NCBI GenBank assembly: GCA_011316305.1
Contig: SAUG01000104.1
Location: 186,001 to 250,000, forward strand
DNA length: 64,000 bases
DNA from: Rusavskia elegans
Taxonomy: Eukaryota > Ascomycota > Lecanoromycetes > Teloschistales > Teloschistaceae
Direction: 5' to 3'
The notes under the pieces were generated by a model, which ran no database searches, had not been told where the DNA came from, and saw only the letters and a program-made list of their open reading frames with translations. Shown here in pieces: positions 57,150 through 64,000 of this stretch. The first letter of the stretch is position 1. Every line of letters begins with the position of its first letter. A program made the translations under genes and the position numbers.

Positions 57150-58193
57150 TTACTTGAAAGGATTCGAATCATCATCCGGCCAATCAACCCCGAATTTATA
57201 TCTTAACCCCAGAGCCGCATCCCAATACTGGCTCCGCTCCCTATATGATAACCTATCCCACCACTCCCTCAGCTCAGCCTTGTTCTTTGGATCTTTCCAG
57301 TACGCCGCCAACCGTTCACCCGAATCTTTCGAGTTGGGATCCGGGATTCGGGCTTTCGCGAGTAGCTTCCTCTTTTCTTCCTGCTTTTCCGCGTCCTGTG
57401 CATTTAACGTCGCAAATAGCAAGCCCAGATGGTCCTCTGACCTTGGGAGTTTGGATTCGGGAGGTTGGCTGCGTCCACCGGCATTATCTGAAACGATTTC
57501 GGAAGCGCCGGAAAGACATTCAGGATGATCGAGTGATTCTCCAGGCTTTTGTGACTTGCGGATATGTTCCTCCAGTTCGCCTCGGAGTTTCTCGACCCCG
57601 AAGATATCTAGCTTCTTCATCTCCGCTTTCAGAGAGTCCTTGACGGTCGGAAGGGTCAAGCAATAGCCTAGCGGCGCTACGCAGAGGACGCCAATAATAA
57701 GATTCTCTGCGAATTGGACCGCAGCATTGGGTTTCTTGGGTGGCTCCTTGAACCAAGACTTGCGACCTGGGCTGGAGGAGAAGTTGCGGGCGGCCTTGGG
57801 CATGTAACCTAGATGTCGTGTCAGTGACCATGACACAGACTCGCAAGGCAAGCAAGTGCTGGCGAATTCGAGTCCAGCTGTTGTGCCTTCTCTATAGCGA
57901 TTGCCACATCATCGACATGTCGAAGTCTCAACAAAGACCGAGCAACCACAGTTCAGATCGGTTTGATAGTTGGTAGCTCGAGACGCAACAACGGCATGAA
58001 TCTCAAGTGTGATCGAAGGTGGTACTCAATGTGTATGGCGATAACGTTGAATCCATTGTAAATTGTATTTCGATGTGGAACCGTACTGACCTTGTCTTGA
58101 AGCAGCAATGCGCCATGTCGAACCGGTGTTCATGCCCACTCGAGGTGTCGTAATTGCCAGTCGAGGTAGCGACATACCAACTCGTGTACTCAT
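57150..58193 (-). CDS. Predicted mitochondrial protein, two exons
   Basis: Exons 58193-58091 and 57808-57150 on the minus strand (762 nt, 253 aa). The N-terminus is rich in Arg, Ser and Thr with no acidic residue over about 45 residues and a RNFSSSPGRK site typical of mitochondrial presequence cleavage. One membrane segment follows (NLIIGVLCVAPLGYCLTLP, about 70-88), then a charged helical part and a C-terminal WWDRLSYRERSQYWDAALGL block. I do not recognise the family; an inner-membrane protein with a single anchor is the inference. The 282-bp intron is long for this window, but its ends (GTCAGT...CATCTAG) restore frame and the presequence. Confidence 0.7.
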
Positions 58194-59316
58194 TGTGAAT
58201 GTCTTGAGGGTGGACTGGTTTCAATGGATGCTCCTGAACACAAACGAACAAAGAGCAAGTATTGGAACGATCTGGTCAGACTCTCGTATGAATGAGATGG
58301 AGAGATAGATTTATATGAGGTGGACTACGTGATACTCGCGCAAAAGGTAGGTCAGCTGGCTGAGCAGAAACAAAATTTAAGAGCAAGTTTTTCACGAGAC
58401 AAGTTGAGCATACGAGAATCACATGTGCTGCGACGACTTGGAAGCGTGACTCCCAATAGCATGAGCAACATGATGCAAGTCGAGCCAACCATGAGATGCG
58501 TCATAAATTTTCGGCCATCTTGACCATGGGAAGGTTAGTATTGGTACCGTGGCTTTACAATGCAGAAATTCAGGTTGCGACTGATAGGTCGGAAGAAATC
58601 GGGACTCTGCTGGGTCTAGTGGTGTGTCTCGATCAAAGTTCAAGATCACGTGATGTCAGATCATACCCTAACCCTAGCGCTGCTCTGCCTCAGAGATCTC
58701 TGTAAAGAACTCATCCGCCCTTGGAATATGATGCTTCGATGTAAGTACCACGATGAATGATCAACACCGCTCCTCTTTACTGCACGCTGAAAGCAGATTA
58801 GGCCTCTCAAGATGGACTCAGATCCACGATGAATGATGTTCATGGGCCTGGTCATGATCTAAATGTGGACGGCTCATCGCAACAGGACGTTTGCCTTCTG
58901 GGTATGTTTCTCATCTGACCAGAGCTTTGTTCTTTGGCGTTCCTGCAGACTAGCTACCCATTGGGAGCCCAAGCACAGAAACTGTGGAACACTTCGGCAT
59001 GACAAACACATTGCAAAGCCTGAACAATCATGTTACGTTGTCGAGCCTCAAGCTATGACAGCATCTGATCCTCATAGGACTCGCGATGACCGTTCTGGTT
59101 CGAAGGACAGCCACTAGTACTCATATATATCAATGTTCCTGGCTTCATCACTGGGAGGTATATCACCACTAGCTACCAGACTCTGGCCCCACAAAACGCA
59201 ACGATTTTGAGTACGCCTCGTCTGCTAAGGCCTGAGAGGTGAGCGTCCACCTGATCTCAATTCATCTAATAATCTCAAATGCTAGTTGCTTTCAGCGACG
59301 AATTAGCCGAGCAGTA
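58194..59316. other. Intergenic, nothing seen
   Basis: About 1.1 kb with short frames only. A single telomere-like taaccctaaccc-type run occurs near 58668. Confidence 0.45.
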
Positions 59317-60004
59317 TCAAAAATCTCGGACACGCCCCCAGGCATTGGGGATCACAAGGCCACCAACTCCATTGCCAGCATTATAAGACTGTTTTGCCCC
59401 CCTTCGACCTGATAGGCCCTCGGCCTCATCCAGTAACTGTATCACCCAACCAATTGCCCAAGCCGCCCACGAAACTTTACAAACGCACAACTCCAGACCC
59501 ACGGAGTCTTCGATTTCTGCTGCCGCTCTTGCGGCATCTTCTTTGGCCTTTTCTGCCTTAATCTTGTCTAAAACCTGCGTCGCGATATCGCCAATCATGC
59601 CAGATCACTGCTCACGCATCTGAGTTGACACTCACCTTTTGGATATCAGCATCGGCCTGCTTTCCGCCTTTCTCTTCTTTCCTTTTCCGACGTCTTCAAA
59701 TGGAAATTGAAAAGATTCAGTGAGCTCTTTGATGCCTTTTTTGAGACTTAGGGTTGGGCGAGGATTCCTTGAGAAATCTGAAATAAGGGTCTACTGGGAT
59801 CCAAAAATGGACTTCTATACACCTCAAATGTTGTTGACGATCAAACACGTCCAATAACTGATTTAGCTCAGAAGACAAGGAGAGCCGATATAAATTGATT
59901 GCCTTGTGAGAGACTGCGCTACTACTGGTCGTAGAGCTTGGGCTGGCACGGGCGGGCTCCTTGACAGCAGTAGTGTCCGTGACGTGGAACCATTCTTGAC
60001 CCAT
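59317..60004 (-). CDS. Hypothetical protein, gene model unclear
   Basis: Read on the minus strand: MGQEWFHVTDTTAVKE to DRQQHL (60004 to about 59830), a possible intron (donor GTGTAT at about 59821), a Lys/Arg-rich RRKRKEEKGGKQADADIQK exon with a GTGAGT donor, then VLDKIKAEKAKEDAARAAAE and a hydrophobic CKVSWAAWAIGWVIQLLD segment, ending at 59317. The last junction does not splice cleanly: the best acceptor leads into TGA. It may be a small basic coiled-coil protein or a decaying gene. No family recognised. Confidence 0.3.
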
Positions 60005-60639
60005 GCTGCTTGCTATATCTGTATGTTGACGAGATTCAAAATTTTGAACTCGTGGTGAAGCCTGATTGGGCGAGACGTTCGTAAAGATTGCATCTTTTCA
60101 TCAATCCACGTAGAGACAAGTCACCATGCTGGAAAAGACATAAAGCCCGCCCAGCAGCTTTTTTGAACCCCAGGCTTCAGGCCTGGTGCGATGTACGGAA
60201 GTGCCAGAACTGTGACCGATGCGGACAGGTCATTCGAGGTTGTCTTATTCTTCTCTCTTCACTAATCTCATCAGGACCAGACTTTATACCCCCTCATACC
60301 TGGATTCTCGTCACTTGTGGCAATTTTTCAACAATTCAGTGTCAACATAGTGTCAGCACGTCAAACAGCCCGGTGCGCAAACAGTTTTGTTGAATTCTCC
60401 TTGATATGTGATAATGAATCAAGGACCCATTGTAAGTGATGATGACATTGAAATATCATTCACTGAGTAGATGAAGCTGTGGGAGAGGGCTGTCCACATT
60501 CAAGTGACATCATTCACGTCTGAAACGAACGAGTCACCGCCTCCTGCTTACTAGTATATAATCACCCCCTCCGCTCACTTTTGCTTTCCTTCTTTCTTGA
60601 TTTCCTTCAGCGAAACACCATCCGCAGTCGCCTCCCAAA
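60005..60639. other. Intergenic region and SRR1-like promoter
   Basis: Divergent region. The 60400-60639 part is the promoter of the next gene. Confidence 0.5.
60555..60561 (+). promoter_or_regulatory. TATA box of the SRR1-like gene
   Basis: TATATAA lies 79 bp upstream of the ATG at 60640 and is followed by the pyrimidine-rich leader (ttttgctttccttctttctt) common at fungal transcription starts. Confidence 0.55.
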
Positions 60640-61861
60640 ATGCCTGTCACAGCAGTACCGACCATGAAACCAATCATTGAGGCCTCACCAGCATCTGGAG
60701 TGCCACCCGTACCTTTCAGCGACGACCAGCGCGAAAAATACGTTTTGCATGAGACGGGCAACGGGCACTATGTCATCACGTTGAATGGTCGCGTGTTTCA
60801 GGACAGTCACCAGTTCACAGAGAGCGAGATTCATGAGCTTTTCCGATACAATCGTGGACATCCCGTTAGGTACGTTCTTCGTGTCCGGCTTCTCATGCTA
60901 ATATGGAACTCTTCAAACGAAATTCTTCGGCTGATACCATACACTTCTTCAGATTATACCTCGTCTTGAATTGGCTTACTGGTCCAGGCCGGAAAGCTGG
61001 GTGTTTTGACGCCGAACCAGATGTTGCCTATTCACCCTATATTGAACGCTCCTTCGGAGAAATACAAGCGAACTTGGACCAGTGCCGGCTAGAATGGGAC
61101 GCCAGTGAAGCAAAGGCCGAGCTTCAAAAACACATTGCTCGGATCATTAAGCACAACCATCTCACAAACGTGGTCAGCTTTGGTACTGGCAGCTTTGCGG
61201 CAATGACTGGCGATGCATGGCGGTCGACAAGCTTCCAGATTTTGGCTTTGGTGACTATGACTGAGAGCATAAGTACATGAGCTGCGTTGGAAGACTATGT
61301 GAAAGCGGCTGACTTTTCTATCAGATGAGGGAAGACCAAAAGAGCATTTTGCGCGTTGCTTCTCACAGGACCCTGCATATACTGACCTTGACAAGAAACT
61401 CCTCCGTTCAATGGGCATTGAACCTGTCGACGACCCGGATGGCTTCATGTTGATAGGCAATGATTCGGTGGTCTGCGAATGGGCAACCTATGACTACATT
61501 ACCAGAAAGATCAGTGAGCGGCCTTGGCCAGCAGTTGTGATCAATGGTAGCGGTGAGCTTGAAAAGGCCAGCAAATATCTAGAACAAGACCAGAGCGCGG
61601 AGTACGAAACTACTCTTTCGTGCATCGTTTTACAATGGCACAGTACTGATTCACGTACACAGATATGACTTGTCCTGCCAAGTCACCTCCATCGAAGCTC
61701 GGCGAATCTTTGAGATGCTCAAGGACCGCGAGCAGTTGCCTCTCTCCGCTTTTCCCTACCTATGCGATCTCAGTCTCGATTCACGCAAGGAGGACAACCT
61801 CTTTTGGCAGCCAACCATCTATTGGCGCAAAGGACCGGTCACTGCGAGTGACGATCTGTAG
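60640..61861 (+). CDS. SRR1-like domain protein
   Basis: Four exons, 60640-60869, 60953-61272, 61325-61601 and 61663-61861 (1026 nt, 341 aa). The central part fits the SRR1-like domain: VVSFGTGSFAAM (about residues 160-171), FQILALVTMTE, CFSQDPAYTDLDKKLLRSMGIE, then VDDPDGFMLIGNDSVVCEWA and PAVVINGSG. Fungal SRR1-like proteins often have the N-terminal extension with a YVLHETGNGHYVITLNG-type segment seen here. The domain was first known from plant light signalling and yeast BER1; the biochemical role in moulds is not known. All three introns (83, 52 and 61 bp) keep frame. The ATG sits in a favourable CCCAAAATGC context. Confidence 0.85.
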
Positions 61862-63609
61862 GATCTTGGGAATGCAGCCTTTGGACAGGTATCATGATGT
61901 CTACACACCAAGACATCGAGAGTCGGACATGAAAGCGACGGGATCACTCTACTCTTTGAACAAGCACATCTGCCTGCATTTTTAACAATACTTCGGGCAA
62001 GAAGAGATGTATAGTACTTTGATCCTCTCTGGAATATCGAGAGAACTATTTTGGTCCTACGTTCCCTTCATATCGAATCTATTGGCTAAGAAGAGGTTGG
62101 GATGCGGTTTATTAACATACCTTGTACTTCAATTATTTTGTTGTCATTCCAACATGCGGCGATAGATTTTCAGTGATAAATGGCTTATCAGAGCTGGCTA
62201 CTGTATAATGTCTTTAAGCTTCTCCTGACTGCGTGTGTTTAGTCGAGGGACTTCATCGGAAAAGGAGATCCAGGATCGCAGTGCTGAATCACGATAGCCT
62301 TTGCGTCCAACCAAGCATGCGGTTCCCAATAGCAACTTGCCCACTGCAAGGACCAATAGCTACGAACGGTACACCCCCCTGTTCAAAACGCCACTGTGTC
62401 TGCGTGATTGTCCAAGTTCTGCGCGGAGACTCCTGTTACCTCATAAAATCTACCTGGCAACTGTTGCAGGTTGCTTCGGTTCCACAGACCCCGTGCTTCG
62501 GCCATTACTGAGGCACGGCCACCTTGAAACGATACCATACTCCATCCTTATACCAGCCCATGCCAATTAGGATGTTCTCGAGACCGGATATGCCGCAGAT
62601 TGCACGATAAAGCACCATCCAAAGAGTTTCCTTCTCGCTGTATGGTAATCGGCAAGTGGAAGGGAGGTGATGCCCTTAATTCTTCATGCTGTAAGGGAGT
62701 CGATAGATTTCCAACGACTTCGAAGAATTATTTGGCCAGTAAGCAAGAATGCCTGTCATCTCCCGCTTGGCGATCCAAGCAATACTTGCCTCATCGCTCG
62801 TCTGCTTGAAAACATTTTCCTGCTGCAGCATAAAAGCTTATGTACCTTCTCCCTATTGCAGTGGCATTTTATAATCGAAGATGCTGAGGAGACAACAAGC
62901 CATGTATCCGACTCGGCTTGTCGCATGTTCTGAAGCCCAATTCTTCCTTGTTGCCACACTCGGTACATTTCCTGTGCCCTTTAGTCTTCTGACTTTCATT
63001 GAAGAATTGCCAAGCTAAGGGTGAGCTCTTGTGCATGGCAGGCTGCGTGGAAGGGCGAGGCATGAGAGAAGGTACTCGGGAGAAGATACTCGGTCTGGAT
63101 CCCTACTGCTTTCGGAATTTACTCAGCAAGATCGTCTTTACTTCCAATATAGCCTCATCAGTATCAAAAGACGACAAAGAATGGCGGGCAAATCCCTCCT
63201 GTAAAGTCCACCTACAGGTCAACCACGAGCTTGTGAGGTATGGATGATGTCATTAGCCTCTTGGCGGTCTACCCAGGAAAGGCATTCGGCGCTCGGTAAA
63301 ATATCGGACGCTAGACTCTTCGGGGATATTTTCGAGTCTCTTGGAATTCTGGCAGAGGCAGCCTCGAGGAAGTCGCGACCTCCTCAAATACACTATTCCA
63401 AATATTGTCCTCAGGACGCAATTTGCCACAACCGTCGTCCAAGAAAGTGGCACTGTATTTATTGCGGAGCATACTTTACCATGAACGCGCGCAATGGCTC
63501 ACATCTGCGTCAAACGTTCGTACACAGCCCCTCCTCTCCATGCCAGCAGCAACCATGTTCTTCTGTGTCCAGACGTTGAAGCTGACCTGACTCGGATATA
63601 GACTTTAAA
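61862..63609. other. Gene-poor region
   Basis: About 1.75 kb. A plus-strand frame at 63244-63579 contains CHNRRPRKWHCIYCGAYF, a possible zinc-binding pair, but its codons overlap an equally open antisense frame and there is no start context, so I leave it uncalled. Nothing else seen. Confidence 0.35.
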
Positions 63610-64000
63610 ATGCCACCATCGAGCATATCATTCCTCCAACTTCCCTTTGAGCTGCGCGAACAGATTTACCAAGACATCCTCTCCACCCCACAATCAGTCA
63701 CTTTGAAATGGTCCTCTTTTCCCAGCTCACGTCGAAAGGTATCCGTCAAACCCTCGATCAGACACAGCGGTATTATGGGCTTTCGGAACGCGTGCAGAAT
63801 CACGCGCATCGAGACATCCTCTTATTTCTTCACGAAGACGGTGTTCATCCTCGACCTCGACACGCCTCGCCCCATCGATGGCATCTATGCATTCATCCGT
63901 ACGTTCGGCGTCGAAAATACCAACACTATCGCAAGCATTGGTTTCCACTGGAAATGCCAATGCCCAAAAGACAGAGCCTGGCAGAGCGGGTTTGTTGTCG
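63610..64000 (+). CDS. F-box/2EXR-like protein, cut by window end
   Basis: ATG at 63610 (aaaATGcc context) opens a frame still open at the window edge (130 codons). The N-terminus, SISFLQLPFELREQIYQDIL, is the LPxELRxxIY motif that starts F-box-like and 2EXR-type fungal proteins. The continuation (SGIMGFRNACRITRIETSSYFFTKTVFILD) is the usual second block (xxLLRTCRxIYxEAxxxxYxxNTFxF-like). These proteins are numerous in fungi and mostly uncharacterised; some are SCF ubiquitin-ligase adaptors. The C-terminus is unknown here. Confidence 0.7.
   Translation, partial: MPPSSISFLQLPFELREQIYQDILSTPQSVTLKWSSFPSSRRKVSVKPSIRHSGIMGFRNACRITRIETSSYFFTKTVFILDLDTPRPIDGIYAFIRTFGVENTNTIASIGFHWKCQCPKDRAWQSGFVV

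Noticed and set aside
1..64000. CRISPR arrays, operons, bacterial-type genes
   Set aside because: No regularly spaced identical repeats; gene structure with introns is eukaryotic throughout.

Overview
The window is nuclear DNA of a filamentous ascomycete (Pezizomycotina; Dothideomycetes-like, though the class is inferred). Short GT-AG introns of about 45-100 bp interrupt most genes. The gene families are typical of moulds: Zn2Cys6 and fungal bZIP regulators, RTA1, DUF6594, a LITAF-type zinc protein and an SRR1-like protein. One block near 41.5-49.4 kb is extremely AT-rich with heavy TpA enrichment, the signature of repeat-induced point mutation (RIP).

Layout. 0.5-24.7 kb is a conserved, gene-dense arm: a multi-pass membrane protein, a LITAF-domain protein, a Ulp1-type SUMO protease-like protein, a bZIP factor, a NIT-4/NirA-like Zn2Cys6 factor divergent from tubulin cofactor D, an RTA1-like 7-TM protein divergent from a second Zn2Cys6 factor. 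25-41 kb is looser and more accessory: a broken Thr-rich secreted-protein gene, a DUF6594 gene, a gene with two complete retropepsin-like folds, a frameshifted secreted-protein gene, an FAD monooxygenase and a large three-exon secreted protein.

41.5-49.4 kb is an AT isochore holding a RIP-degraded LTR retrotransposon (two 395-bp LTRs, recognisable gag on the minus strand, no room for pol), a pair of long inverted repeats ending where that element begins, a less mutated MITE-like island and a tRNA-like island. 49.4-57 kb is a border zone with a small secreted protein, an intact paralogue of the broken secreted gene, and relics of a GH43 glycosidase and of a fungal rhodopsin-like receptor. 57-64 kb returns to ordinary genes: a predicted mitochondrial protein, an SRR1-like gene and an F-box/2EXR-like gene cut by the window edge.

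The genes do not form an evident biosynthetic cluster. The clearest shared theme is genome compartmentation: housekeeping and regulatory genes on the left, secreted and decaying genes beside the RIP-mutated block. The most unusual features are the double-retropepsin gene, the in-frame duplicated C-terminal motif lying just past the stop codon of the bZIP gene, and the gag-only LTR element whose zinc-knuckle cysteines and histidine all read as tyrosine. Splice sites were placed by eye from GT/AG signals, frame continuity and family motifs.
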